64,000 nt of DNA from Desulfuromonas sp. SDB. GTDB taxonomy: Bacteria > SDB-A. Shown in pieces: positions 52,543-62,139 of this stretch. Under the pieces are notes generated by a model. The model worked only from the letters and a program-made list of their open reading frames with translations. It was not told the origin of the DNA and did no database searches. Position 1 is the stretch's first letter. Each line of letters begins with the position of its first letter. The translations under genes and the position numbers were made by a program. Where the stretch lies: NCBI GenBank assembly GCA_001412365.1, contig LKUE01000319.1, forward strand, positions 1-64,000, given 5' to 3'.

Positions 52543-54822
52543 TTACTCCATGATAATTTTCAAACGTTCAATCTTTGAAGCGGGATCAAGAGCAAATATC
52601 TCCTCGACTTCGGATATTCGCAAAGACCCGCTAGAGGTGAACTTAATGTTTATTATAAAACTATTTTGTTTGTTTTCTGCATTGATTATAAATTTTCGTG
52701 CATTAATAGTTTTAATTTTATTCTTTGTTTTTCGATTAATTAATATTATCTGCTGATTTAATATTTTATCAATAATTTTAGATTTTACATCCACAAAATT
52801 ATACACCAAACCAGTTACCCGGGAAGTAATTGGTTTAGATCCTTGAGTTCCCCGTTCACAGGATACCACCTCTAATCCTGGTGGCAACTGCGGGGATATT
52901 CTCTGTTCAATTTGTTCAACTGGATATTGATTTGATCTGAATTCCATTATTTCACAGCGGGAAATCACCTTAAATGGAAGGGGAGGGCTGAAATTTACTT
53001 TAGGCCGGGGTCTTTTTCCCTTGGTCATTTCCAGGGGCAAGCGAGCTCTCCGGAATGCTCTCAGCAACGCTCTTATTGTATCTAGATGGGAAAGATAGAT
53101 AAGCTGTTCGGTTTTGGAATAATTGAGGAGGTAAGTGTGGCCAGTATTGATTTCAGGAGGGGAGGTAAATATATTGGTTGAAGTAGAAGTTGAAGGATCA
53201 ACCGCAGGTGAACAACCACTGTTAGAAAAAATTATTTCAGTCCACGGTTGATGGTTTTGTCGGTTTTTAAGCTGTTTGTCTATATCTATATCCTGTTTTT
53301 GCATAGCCTGCTTCCACCGGGGGTAGTCAAAATATTCATCCCACTGGTCAAACCTTGAACCTTGCTTGAAAACTTCAACCGCTGCTTTGGACATGCGCTC
53401 ATCTCCCCGGGCTAAAATACCTTCAACAATGGCTAAGTGTGGATTCCGGGCGCTGATGGCAACAGGTTCCGGAGCCAGTAATTTTTTTACCTGATGATAT
53501 TTAGTCATTATCTCAGAGTAGGTGGCTTGAGGTTGATGCTGAAAAGGGGTGTAGGGGCGGGGGACGAAAGGGGATAGGGAAACTTTCACCCGGGTAGATC
53601 CGAGGTGAGGTTTTAATTTTTTTATCAAACCGGGTATTGCTTTTATATCTTCCTCAGTCTCCTGGGGTAATCCCAGCATAAAGTAAAATTTTATCCGATT
53701 GAAGTTATGTTTGACCGCCAATTTCACTGAGTTAATAATCTGTTGATCGGTTATGGGTTTTCCAATAATTTTTCTCAACCCTTCAGTCCCTGCTTCCGGA
53801 GCCAGGGTAAGAGTTCGATGACCGAACCTTCCGGCAATAGCCAGAGTGGTCTCTGATATCTGATCTACTCTCAATGAAGGCAGAGAGAGATTTACTTGTT
53901 CCGCTTTTAAAACCGGTTCTAAATCAATTAAAATTTCTTCAAGTTGGGGATGGTCACATACAGATAAACTTAACAAAGAGACTTCTTCCCATCCAGTTTG
54001 GCAAAGTCCCTGATTAATTATTTCAATTATTTGCTGTTTGCTGCGGTAACGCACATTTCTGGTAATTGATCCGGATTGACAGAATTTACAGTTCCGGAAA
54101 CATCCCCGGGAAATCTCCACCGCTAAACGATCCTGGGTAATCTGGATAAAAGGAAGGATTGGAGGTAGGGGATAATCTGAATACTTTAATTTTTCAGCAT
54201 ATTGATAGGAAAGGGGTAAACCTGATCTACCCCGGACATATATCCCCTCTATCTTACTCAACTGCTCAATAGCTTGATCGCGGTTAATTTGTTTTAGATG
54301 ATAATTTCTTACTATTTTAGCCAGGGGAAGTAAAACAGGTTCAGCTTCTCCAATTACCAGTGCATCAAAAAACAAATTCCACAGATTGAAATTTAAAGCA
54401 GAGGCGCCTCCTCCTATAACCAGTGGATCATGGCTATTTCGCTGTTGGGAATACAGGGGGATGTCGGATAGGGAAAGGATGTTTAAAACATTGGTAATAT
54501 TTAACTCACATTCCAATGAAATTCCCAACATGGCGAAGGCATTTACGGGGTATTTTGACTCCAGAGAAAACAGGCGCATCTTTTTGCGGATCAGTAATTT
54601 TTCCAAATCAGAGCAAGGAGCGTACACCCTGTCTACATTATAACCATGGGTAATTAATATGTGACGGATTATATGCAGTCCTAAATTGGACATCCCATTT
54701 TCGTAAAGGTCTGGATAGCATAGTACTATTTCCGGACACTGAGGAGGATGGCTATGCAATTCATGATTGGTGTATCTGGAAGGATTCTGTACCTGATCAA
54801 GGATTGATTTCAAATCATCCAT
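52543..54822 (-). CDS. Radical SAM protein fused to DUF2344 (TIGR03960/TIGR03936 type)
   Basis: A 759-aa protein. The N-terminal ~200 residues look B12-binding-like (LCYPDLYENGMSNLGLHI). The [4Fe-4S] motif is GCFRNCKFCQSG (about 239-247). The C-terminal ~200 residues are DUF2344 (YLSHLDTIRALLRAFRRARLP). The two parts are separate genes in some bacteria. Always near RNase G/E and ribosomal genes, it is thought to act in RNA or ribosome maturation, but this is unproven. ATG 54822 overlaps the fabH stop (TAATG). Confidence 0.88.
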   Translation of the reverse strand: MDDLKSILDQVQNPSRYTNHELHSHPPQCPEIVLCYPDLYENGMSNLGLHIIRHILITHGYNVDRVYAPCSDLEKLLIRKKMRLFSLESKYPVNAFAMLGISLECELNITNVLNILSLSDIPLYSQQRNSHDPLVIGGGASALNFNLWNLFFDALVIGEAEPVLLPLAKIVRNYHLKQINRDQAIEQLSKIEGIYVRGRSGLPLSYQYAEKLKYSDYPLPPILPFIQITQDRLAVEISRGCFRNCKFCQSGSITRNVRYRSKQQIIEIINQGLCQTGWEEVSLLSLSVCDHPQLEEILIDLEPVLKAEQVNLSLPSLRVDQISETTLAIAGRFGHRTLTLAPEAGTEGLRKIIGKPITDQQIINSVKLAVKHNFNRIKFYFMLGLPQETEEDIKAIPGLIKKLKPHLGSTRVKVSLSPFVPRPYTPFQHQPQATYSEIMTKYHQVKKLLAPEPVAISARNPHLAIVEGILARGDERMSKAAVEVFKQGSRFDQWDEYFDYPRWKQAMQKQDIDIDKQLKNRQNHQPWTEIIFSNSGCSPAVDPSTSTSTNIFTSPPEINTGHTYLLNYSKTEQLIYLSHLDTIRALLRAFRRARLPLEMTKGKRPRPKVNFSPPLPFKVISRCEIMEFRSNQYPVEQIEQRISPQLPPGLEVVSCERGTQGSKPITSRVTGLVYNFVDVKSKIIDKILNQQIILINRKTKNKIKTINARKFIINAENKQNSFIINIKFTSSGSLRISEVEEIFALDPASKIERLKIIME

Positions 54823-55805
54823 TACCACCTGATAACTGCTGCCGCCCAGGTAAGTCCTCCTCCAAAAGCATCCAGCAATAGTATACTGCCTGGTTTAAGA
54901 GTCCCGTCTTTTACTGCGTCATCCATGGCAATGGGAACTGTGGCTGCAGACATATTTCCGTACTTGTCTACAGTAATATAAACTTTTTCCAGGGCTACTT
55001 TTGCCCGTTTGGCAGTTGACTGCATGATGCGGAGATTAGCTTGATGAGGAATGAAAACATCTACATCTTTGCCGGTTAATCCGGCAGCATTTAATGCATC
55101 TACTGCCGCTTGTCCCATTTTGGACACCGCATGTTTGTAAGTTTCATTTCCCAGCATCTGAATAGTATGCATTCTTTTATCAACAGTTTCATGACTGGCA
55201 GGATTACGGGATCCTCCTCCGGGCTGGATTAACAACTTGCCCAAAGAGCCATCGGAGTGCCAGTTAAATGACAGAATACCCCGCTGGGGATCTTCAGATG
55301 GTCCCAGGATGGCGCAACCGGCACCATCACCGAACAGTACCGCAGAAGAACGGTCTTGGACATCGGTGATTTTGGAAAGACATTCCGCCCCGAAAACCAT
55401 GATATATTTATATCTGCCGCTTCCGATTAAATTTCTGGCTATCTCTAAACCGTATAAAAAACCTGTACATGCTGCGGCAATGTCGAAAGCTGGAATAGTC
55501 CTCATGTTCATCCGATGCTGTATAATACAGGAAGTGGAGGGAAACGCATGGTCAGGGGTTATGGTGGCAGTAATCAATACGTCAATATCATCAGGATTTA
55601 ATTTTGCTGCTGCCAGCGCTCTTTTACCTGCCTCTACGCAGAGATCAGAAGTTGCCTGTTCAGCAGTAGTCCATTTTCTTTCTTTTATGCCAGTTCGAGT
55701 GGTAATCCATTCATCGGAGGTATCCAGTCTCTTTTCCCAATCCTGATTGGTGATAACTTTTTCCGGCAAATAGGAACCGGTCCCGATAATTCGACTATTA
55801 ATCAT
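54822..55805 (-). CDS. fabH: Beta-ketoacyl-ACP synthase III
   Basis: Starts fatty-acid synthesis by condensing an acyl-CoA with malonyl-ACP. It is 327 aa. The catalytic triad is Cys113 (DIAAACTGFL), His in FIPHQANLRI and Asn in YGNMSAAT. ATG 55805 overlaps ptb by 8 nt. In many bacteria fabH follows plsX; here the gene before it is a phosphate acyltransferase of the Ptb type, with an acyl-CoA dehydrogenase upstream, suggesting that branched or odd acyl-CoA primers are provided (inference). Confidence 0.94.
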   Translation of the reverse strand: MINSRIIGTGSYLPEKVITNQDWEKRLDTSDEWITTRTGIKERKWTTAEQATSDLCVEAGKRALAAAKLNPDDIDVLITATITPDHAFPSTSCIIQHRMNMRTIPAFDIAAACTGFLYGLEIARNLIGSGRYKYIMVFGAECLSKITDVQDRSSAVLFGDGAGCAILGPSEDPQRGILSFNWHSDGSLGKLLIQPGGGSRNPASHETVDKRMHTIQMLGNETYKHAVSKMGQAAVDALNAAGLTGKDVDVFIPHQANLRIMQSTAKRAKVALEKVYITVDKYGNMSAATVPIAMDDAVKDGTLKPGSILLLDAFGGGLTWAAAVIRW

Positions 55806-56730
55806 TGCCTAGCTCCAATCTTTTTGCGGATACGTAGACAGCTAAAGCTATGGAGTAATATTTTATTTCTTCACTGTCCGTTCTTGAAACCAGTACTCCC
55901 GGACACTGAGCTCCGGTAATGATGGCGGCTATTTTTGCTTTACCCAGATGAATCATGCTTTTATAAAAAATATTCCCAGCTTCAATATTGGGAAATATCA
56001 ATATATCCGCTTGAGCTTCAACCGGGGATTTTATTTTTTTTCCGGCCAGGCATTTTGGATTTATAGCGATGTCCATAGCTAAAGGTCCGTCTACAATGCA
56101 GTTCTTTATTTGATCCCGTTCCGCCATCTTGGAGAGTAAAGCAGCGTCCACGGTGGATTGCATTTTTTCTTTTACTTTTTCAGTTGCGGACAATATAGCC
56201 ACTTTGGGGGTTTTTATTCCCATCAAATTAGCCATCTCCGTGGCATAGGAGATCATCAGCGCTTTTTGATTAAGGTCGGGCTGGGGGATTATGGCAACAT
56301 CCGAGGCAAAAAGAAGTTTAGGATATGATTCAACTTCCACAATAGTGACATGGGACATAATGGATTTTGATTTCATCAGACCGGATTCTTTATCTAAAAT
56401 AGCTCTGGCGTAGTCGTCAGTTCCCACAAATCCTTTCATAATTAGTTGAGCCTCACCCTCTTTAATCAGTTTTACCGCAGTTCGGGCTGCTTGAGAGCGG
56501 CCGGTCTCATCTACATATTCAAACAGGGAATGATCAATATTTAAGCTTTTAGCTAATTCAATGGTAGCTTTTTTATTGCCCACCATAATTGGTTGAACGA
56601 TGTTATCTTTACAGGCTTTCTCGATAGCTTCAATGGTATCAGGATCATCTCCGCAAACTACCGCTACTTTTTGCAGAGGCATTGCTATAGCTTGGTTGGC
56701 AATTTCCTGTAAAGTTTTAATTTCTGCCAT
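55798..56730 (-). CDS. ptb: Phosphate butyryltransferase-like enzyme
   Basis: A 310-aa phosphate acyltransferase of the PTA/PTB family, interconverting butyryl- (or branched acyl-) CoA and acyl phosphate. Typical blocks are VAVVCGDDPDTIEA, LIMKGFVGTDDYARAI, DVAIIPQPDLNQKALM and AAIITGAQCPGVLVSR. It is not PlsX-like. No butyrate kinase gene is next to it. It overlaps fabH and lies 11 nt after the acyl-CoA dehydrogenase. The acyl chain is not predictable. Confidence 0.85.
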   Translation of the reverse strand: MAEIKTLQEIANQAIAMPLQKVAVVCGDDPDTIEAIEKACKDNIVQPIMVGNKKATIELAKSLNIDHSLFEYVDETGRSQAARTAVKLIKEGEAQLIMKGFVGTDDYARAILDKESGLMKSKSIMSHVTIVEVESYPKLLFASDVAIIPQPDLNQKALMISYATEMANLMGIKTPKVAILSATEKVKEKMQSTVDAALLSKMAERDQIKNCIVDGPLAMDIAINPKCLAGKKIKSPVEAQADILIFPNIEAGNIFYKSMIHLGKAKIAAIITGAQCPGVLVSRTDSEEIKYYSIALAVYVSAKRLELGND

Positions 56731-56741
56731 CTATAACCTCC

Positions 56742-57920
56742 TTACTTTTTGGAATGGGCAGCCATCTCATGGATGATTTTAGTCATTATTATGGACCTCT
56801 GAATTTGATTGGTTCCTTCGTATATTTGAGTGATTTTTGCATCTCTCATCATTTTTTCCACCGGATAGTCCCGCATATAACCATATCCACCCAGTATCTG
56901 GACCGCATCAGTGGCTACAGACATGGCGACATCACTTGCATATACCTTAGACATGGCTGATATTTTTCCAATATCTTTTGCTCCTGAATCAATGTACTTC
57001 GCAGCAGTGTAGGTCAAAGCCCGGGCTGCTTCTATGGAGGTTTCCATATCCGCCAGCATGAACCCTATACCCTGAAAGGAGATAATGGGTTGATTGAACT
57101 GAATTCGGGTGGAGGCGTATTCAGCAGCAGCTTCATAAGCTCCCTGGGCGATGCCTAAAGCTTGAGCCGCGACTCCCGGTCTGGACCGGTCAAAGGTTTC
57201 CATGGCAATTCTAAATCCTCTTCCTGCTGAGCCTAAGATATTATCCTGGGGAATTTTACAGTCATCGAAAATTAATTCTGAAGTAACTGAAGCTCTGATC
57301 CCCATTTTATCTTCTTCTTTGCCGAAACTGAATCCTTCCATCCCCTTTTCCACAATTAAGGCAGTAAGTCCCCTGATCCCTTTTTTGGGATTAGTGGAGA
57401 CAAATACAACATAAATATCTGCTTCTCCCCCCGAGGTAATAAATTGTTTAGAACCATTAACAATGTAATGATCTTTGTCTAATACTGCCCGGGTCTTGAT
57501 ATTGGAGGAATCACTCCCTGCTTCAGCTTCAGTGATAGCAAAGGCGGCAAGCTTTTCTCCACTGGCGATGAGGGGGAGATATTTTTTCTTCTGCTGTTCA
57601 TTTCCGAATAGTAATATGGGTATGGCTCCTAAGCCGCTGGCGGCATAGCAAATTGCTACTCCACCGCAAATCCTGGATAATTCTTCGGTAACCAAAGCCA
57701 GCTCAGTTATTCCTCCACCCAGTCCTTCATATTGTTCAGGGATGAATACTCTAAATAAATCCGATCGGGCGATTTCTTCTAAAATTTCCCGGGGAAATAT
57801 TCCTTCCCGGTCATATTCAGCTCTAACCGGCAATATTTTTTCCTCGGCAATTTTTCTGCTTAACTCCTTAATTTCCATCTGATCTTCATTAAAGTAAATA
57901 TCATTTGGAGAATACATCAT
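56742..57920 (-). CDS. Acyl-CoA dehydrogenase (short/medium/branched-chain type)
   Basis: A 392-aa flavoprotein. FAD-binding FAITEAEAGSDSSNIKT and FITSGGEADIYVV are typical. The catalytic Glu is in QIYEGTNQIQRS near the C-terminus, the position used by butyryl- and short-chain dehydrogenases. It needs electron transfer flavoprotein, not seen here. Its start overlaps the purB end by 20 nt. Likely works with ptb in acyl-CoA supply or breakdown. Confidence 0.93.
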   Translation of the reverse strand: MMYSPNDIYFNEDQMEIKELSRKIAEEKILPVRAEYDREGIFPREILEEIARSDLFRVFIPEQYEGLGGGITELALVTEELSRICGGVAICYAASGLGAIPILLFGNEQQKKKYLPLIASGEKLAAFAITEAEAGSDSSNIKTRAVLDKDHYIVNGSKQFITSGGEADIYVVFVSTNPKKGIRGLTALIVEKGMEGFSFGKEEDKMGIRASVTSELIFDDCKIPQDNILGSAGRGFRIAMETFDRSRPGVAAQALGIAQGAYEAAAEYASTRIQFNQPIISFQGIGFMLADMETSIEAARALTYTAAKYIDSGAKDIGKISAMSKVYASDVAMSVATDAVQILGGYGYMRDYPVEKMMRDAKITQIYEGTNQIQRSIIMTKIIHEMAAHSKK

Positions 57921-59232
57921 CTTCCTCCTTGGTTAAGACCCGGTTGAATATTATTTCTACATATTTTTTAATTTCATCATCAGCGGTGAGTTTTTCAATG
58001 TCCCCGTTGTTTAAAATGCTGCGCACCGCTTTATTTTCCTTTGCCGCCTGGGCAAAGCTGGTTTGCTGCTGCTGGGCTTGCATCGCAATTTGCTGAACTA
58101 ACCGGTAAGCGTTGTCTCTTTCCATTCCCCGGCTGCAAAGATTTAAAAGGAGGGGACCGGAAAGATACCGGTGATTTGATAATTTAATATTTTGTTTAAT
58201 TGAAGTTAAATTAATTTCCATATCTTTTATTACCTGTTCACTAAGTCTTATCAAGTAAAGCAATATACTGGTGGATTGGGGGAATAAAATTCTTTCTACC
58301 GAGGAATGGCTGATATCTCTTTCATCCCATAAGGATACATTTTCCATCGCTTCCACCAAGTGTCCCCGGAATATTCTGGCTAATCCGCAAATACGTTCAC
58401 AGATAATGGGATTTCTTTTGTGTGGCATGGCGGAAGAACCTTTTTGACCTTTTCTGAACGGTTCAGCAAATTCACCAATTTCAGTTCTCTGCAACAGTCT
58501 TATTTGAAGAGCAATTCTTTCCAGGGCTGCTGCGGTGTAACTCAGACTCATTACTACCGATAAATGGCGGTCTCGGGGGACAATTTGAGTTGCAACCGGT
58601 TCAGGTTTCAGCCCCAGCAAATTAAGTGCCTTTATTTCCACATCCGGATTAATAACCCCGTACACCCCTACCGGACCGGAAAGCTTCCCATAACTGATAT
58701 CATCTAATGCGGTGAGAAGCTTATGTCTGCTCCGGTTAAGCTGTTCGAAAAAAGAGAGAAACTTGATCCCCACGGTTATCGGTTCCGCATGAACACCATG
58801 GGTTCTACCCATCATAGGAGTATGTTTGTAAGCCAAAGCTTTTTTCTTAACTTCTGCAATTAATTTATCTAAACCATCTAATATCAACTTTAAGGATTGC
58901 TTCAGAAGAATGGCATTGGCGGTATCTAAAATATCTGAAGAAGTTAAACCGTAATGAATATGGCGGGATGGAGGACCTACTTTTTCAGCAACTGAAGAAA
59001 GGAAAGCGATGACATCGTGATGAACTTCGGCTTCAATTTCTTTTATTCTGTCCAGGTCAAAATCAGCTGAATTCAGAATGATTCGGAGGTCTGCTGGGGG
59101 TATTTGTCCTAGTTCCCCTCTTACTTTACACACCGTTACTTCAATATCCAGCCATACTTTGTATTTATGGTAATCTGACCAGATATTTTGAATATCGGAC
59201 GGATAATATCTATCTATAACTGACATAGGCAA
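57901..59232 (-). CDS. purB: Adenylosuccinate lyase
   Basis: Cleaves adenylosuccinate and SAICAR in purine synthesis. It is 443 aa. The fumarase-superfamily signature SSAMPHKRNPI is present; GRTHGVHAEPITVG and YGLTSSDILDTANA are the other active-site blocks. It shares only 3 nt of spacing with truA. purA is at 30.7 kb on the other strand. Confidence 0.96.
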   Translation of the reverse strand: MPMSVIDRYYPSDIQNIWSDYHKYKVWLDIEVTVCKVRGELGQIPPADLRIILNSADFDLDRIKEIEAEVHHDVIAFLSSVAEKVGPPSRHIHYGLTSSDILDTANAILLKQSLKLILDGLDKLIAEVKKKALAYKHTPMMGRTHGVHAEPITVGIKFLSFFEQLNRSRHKLLTALDDISYGKLSGPVGVYGVINPDVEIKALNLLGLKPEPVATQIVPRDRHLSVVMSLSYTAAALERIALQIRLLQRTEIGEFAEPFRKGQKGSSAMPHKRNPIICERICGLARIFRGHLVEAMENVSLWDERDISHSSVERILFPQSTSILLYLIRLSEQVIKDMEINLTSIKQNIKLSNHRYLSGPLLLNLCSRGMERDNAYRLVQQIAMQAQQQQTSFAQAAKENKAVRSILNNGDIEKLTADDEIKKYVEIIFNRVLTKEEDDVFSK

Positions 59233-59235
59233 TTC

Positions 59236-60048
59236 TCATCTGAAAAATATTTCTATTATATCCTTTGTGGAAAAATCAATTTCCTCGAACTTAGAATTAA
59301 TACCATTAAAATGATCAGGATACAATACCTTATAAAGATATAATCCTTCGGGTGGAGCGGTTTCTCCGGCAAGCTTTCGGTCTTTCCCTGCTAATATCTT
59401 CATTAAGTGGTGAGGGGGGATTTTATTCTTTCCTACATCAACCAAGGTCCCCATAATGGTTCTAATCATCTTGTGTAAAAAGCGATTTGCACAAAAGTGA
59501 AAAAAAACTAAAGACCCCGATCTCCTGATAGACACCGATTTCATGTTTACCTGATTGTCAGGCTGAGATGATTTGGTTAAAACCAGAGAAGTAAAATCAT
59601 GATTGCCCTCCAAATAAGCTGCCGCCGACTTCATCTGGTCAATGTCCAGCTCATAAGGGATTTGCCACAGCAGATCCTGGTGAAAGGGGGAATAATTACC
59701 CATATTTAATAAGTACAGATAATGTCTCTGGACTGCGTCTCTAACCGAATGAAACTGAGGATGAACTTGCTCCAACCAACATAAAAAAATGTCCGGATCT
59801 ATCACCGAATTAACAGAATAGCGGAAATCGGAAAGGACATACTGATCGGGGACATCGAAATGAATGACCTGGCCTAAAGCGTGCACTCCCCGGTCGGTGC
59901 GTCCGGATGCGGTAACCCTGATATTTAATCCGGTGATTTGGTGCAGTCCTCTTTGTATCTCCTCCTGAACGGTAGGAAGCTGAGGTTGAATTTGCCATCC
60001 CCAAAATTTTTTCCCCAAGTATTTAACCGTGGCTCTTATTCTTTTCAT
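59236..60048 (-). CDS. truA: tRNA pseudouridine synthase A
   Basis: Forms pseudouridine at positions 38-40 of tRNA. It is 270 aa from ATG 60048, which overlaps the ecfT stop as ATGA; an upstream extension to 60132 lies inside ecfT and is not needed. The catalytic Asp is in ASGRTDRGVHALGQV; the FCANRFLHKMIRTIMGTLVDVG block is typical. It follows an EcfT gene, a known neighbour. Confidence 0.95.
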   Translation of the reverse strand: MKRIRATVKYLGKKFWGWQIQPQLPTVQEEIQRGLHQITGLNIRVTASGRTDRGVHALGQVIHFDVPDQYVLSDFRYSVNSVIDPDIFLCWLEQVHPQFHSVRDAVQRHYLYLLNMGNYSPFHQDLLWQIPYELDIDQMKSAAAYLEGNHDFTSLVLTKSSQPDNQVNMKSVSIRRSGSLVFFHFCANRFLHKMIRTIMGTLVDVGKNKIPPHHLMKILAGKDRKLAGETAPPEGLYLYKVLYPDHFNGINSKFEEIDFSTKDIIEIFFR

Positions 60049-60677
60049 ATCAGCCACTGCTGCGATATCAATCCCAGGATTAAACTTGCCGGCAGCAGGT
60101 CCCCGGGAGTAAATTTTATTGGATGTATCCATAATGAAGGAGAAGTTGAATTGCCGTATCCCCGGGAAAGCAGGGAATAGTTCAGATGCAGTTTTCTTTG
60201 ATAAATTTTAATCAACAGGGCAGTGATCAGAAGGTGGAATTGGTCAACCCGGGATATTGAACTGGATTTTCTTAACATCAGTACGTTTCGAGCCATCTCC
60301 ATTTCTCTTTTTAAATAGGGAAGAAAGCCGGAGGTCAATTGACCCGCCAGTAGAAGATCATAGCTGTAGGGAATAAATCTCCACCAAGGCAAGGCAGAGA
60401 TTTCTCTTAGGGAAATCAATCCTCTGAATGCCCCGGTGATAAATAACAGCCAGATTAGCCGGGAGATATTAAAATCAACCGGTACAAATATTTTTATAAC
60501 CCACATAATCAGGGTGAATAATATTAATATTAACAGCCGTTTATACTTTTGCAGTGTCCACAACAATATCCCTGCCCCCGCGCTGCATGCAGTTAAATTT
60601 AATAAATTATCGCTGAACAATATGCACAGATAAAAAGAAAGCATTAAAATTATTAAAACCAGCGGAGAAAATTTCAA
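60045..60677 (-). CDS. Energy-coupling factor transporter transmembrane protein (EcfT-like)
   Basis: A 210-aa membrane protein with about five hydrophobic segments. The C-terminal half has MARNVLMLRKSSS and LLSRGYGNS, resembling the coupling helices (A-R-G motif) of EcfT/CbiQ. These proteins link substrate-binding EcfS to ATPases in vitamin uptake. No EcfA ATPase is in the window. The ecfT-truA neighbourhood is known from Gram-positives. The call is tentative because the A-R-G box is degenerate (SRG). Confidence 0.65.
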   Translation of the reverse strand: MKFSPLVLIILMLSFYLCILFSDNLLNLTACSAGAGILLWTLQKYKRLLILILFTLIMWVIKIFVPVDFNISRLIWLLFITGAFRGLISLREISALPWWRFIPYSYDLLLAGQLTSGFLPYLKREMEMARNVLMLRKSSSISRVDQFHLLITALLIKIYQRKLHLNYSLLSRGYGNSTSPSLWIHPIKFTPGDLLPASLILGLISQQWLI

Positions 60678-61639
60678 ATTACTCCTGCTCTCATCATATC
60701 ATGCAGATGAATTATGCCGATGGGTTTGCTTTGGGTATTGATTACAATTAGTGCAGTTATTCCGTTGTCTTCCATTTTCTTAACTGCATTTATGGCTAAT
60801 TCATCAGGATAGGTTACCTTGGGATGAGGGGACATGATATCTTCAGGATTTAATTGAAATATGTTGCCTTTGCCGTATATAGCCCGTCTTAAGTCGCCGT
60901 CGGTGATTACTCCAATTATGTCTCCCTGCTCATTGACCACCGAAGTAATACCCCGTTTGGTGGTCATTTCCATAATGACCTGTTTCATATCCGCACCAGT
61001 TTTGACAATAGGGACATTTTCAGATTTTACCAACATATGGTCCATCACCCGGTCTAAAATTCGCCTTCCAATTGCCCCCCCCGGATGACGGAGGGCGAAA
61101 TCTTCAATTTTAAAATTTTTAACTGTGGATAAGGTTATGGCCAGAGCATCCCCGATGGCTAAAGTGGAGATGGAACTGGCAGTGGGAGCTAAATCCAATG
61201 GACAGGCTTCTCTTTCTACGCTTACATCCAAAACATAATCGGCATGCTCAGCTAGTTGAGACTGGGTGGCTCCGGTTATTAAAATAATCTTTACTCCTAT
61301 TTGTTCAAATACAGGAACTAATTGCAGCAGGGCGTCGGTATTTCCACTTTTGGAAATTAACAAGGCGATGTCCCGGGGTTGTACAGAACCAACGTCTCCG
61401 TGCAGTCCTTCTGCGGCATGAAGGAAAAAAGAAGGAGTTCCGGTGGAAGATAAAGTTGCTGCAATTTTCCGACCGATTAAACCTGATTTTCCAATGCCGG
61501 TAACTACGATTTTGCCGGGGCAGTTAAGTATTTCCTCTACTACCTGGACAAAAGTTTCATTTATCTTATTCAGGCAGTTCTGGACACTTTCCGCTTCAAG
61601 GGATATTACCTTTTTTGCTATATTTAAAATATCTAACAT
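60674..61639 (-). CDS. kdsD: Arabinose-5-phosphate isomerase (KpsF/GutQ family)
   Basis: Converts ribulose-5-phosphate to arabinose-5-phosphate, the first KDO step. It is 321 aa. The N-terminal SIS domain has VVTGIGKSGLIGRKIAATLSSTGTPSFFLH, HGDVGSV and SKSGNTDALL. Two CBS domains follow after residue ~205. It overlaps ecfT by 4 nt and is 14 nt from kdsC in the operon. Confidence 0.94.
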   Translation of the reverse strand: MLDILNIAKKVISLEAESVQNCLNKINETFVQVVEEILNCPGKIVVTGIGKSGLIGRKIAATLSSTGTPSFFLHAAEGLHGDVGSVQPRDIALLISKSGNTDALLQLVPVFEQIGVKIILITGATQSQLAEHADYVLDVSVEREACPLDLAPTASSISTLAIGDALAITLSTVKNFKIEDFALRHPGGAIGRRILDRVMDHMLVKSENVPIVKTGADMKQVIMEMTTKRGITSVVNEQGDIIGVITDGDLRRAIYGKGNIFQLNPEDIMSPHPKVTYPDELAINAVKKMEDNGITALIVINTQSKPIGIIHLHDMMRAGVI

Positions 61640-61653
61640 AATCCTGCTTCAAT

Positions 61654-62139
61654 CTAATTTTTTCTTTTCTGCAGCAGATAATCCAATGCTTCCCGGACTG
61701 CGCCCCACCCGCCCTTGGCTGATGTAACTAAGTCCGCTTGTTGTTTTACTTCATCCACCGCGTCATTAACTGCCACTGACCAGCCACAAAGTTTCATTGC
61801 CTCCAAATCAGAAAGGTCATCCCCTATGTATCCAAGATTGAACATATTTAAACCAGTTTTCCGGATATAATCTTTTATCCATTCTAACTTGTTTTCAATG
61901 CCGGTGTAAATTTCAGATATTCCCAACTCAATACAACGGTATTCAGTTGCTTTAGATTTTCTTCCAGAGCATATTACAATATTTATCCCCTGTTTTAAAG
62001 TTTGTTTTATCCCCCAACCGTCTTTGGCATGAAAGTATTTTATCTCTGTACCTTGACCGGTTATTACAATTCTTCCATCGGTTAAAGTACCGTCTACGTC
62101 AATGATCAGAGTGGTAATATTAGTTAGATTATTTCTCAT
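61654..62139 (-). CDS. kdsC: KDO-8-phosphate phosphatase
   Basis: A HAD-family phosphatase releasing KDO. It is 161 aa with IIDVDGTLTDGRIV at the start, SGRKSKATE, and YIGDDLSDLEAM for the metal site. It lacks a cap, as in the family (a tetramer). The ATG overlaps the end of pyrG by 11 nt. It works between the KDO-8P synthase (kdsA, not present here) and KdsB. Confidence 0.93.
   Translation of the reverse strand: MRNNLTNITTLIIDVDGTLTDGRIVITGQGTEIKYFHAKDGWGIKQTLKQGINIVICSGRKSKATEYRCIELGISEIYTGIENKLEWIKDYIRKTGLNMFNLGYIGDDLSDLEAMKLCGWSVAVNDAVDEVKQQADLVTSAKGGWGAVREALDYLLQKRKN

Noticed and set aside
55237-55746. 169-codon ORF opposite fabH
   Set aside because: It is antisense to a firmly identified fabH and has no recognisable motifs; it is a shadow frame.
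55798-56730. PlsX in the conventional plsX-fabH arrangement
   Set aside because: The sequence has phosphate butyryl/acetyltransferase motifs and lacks the PlsX N-terminal DAMGGD-type motif.
60048-60132. Longer truA reading frame beginning inside ecfT
   Set aside because: The family N-terminus begins at the ATG at 60048, which also overlaps the ecfT stop as ATGA.
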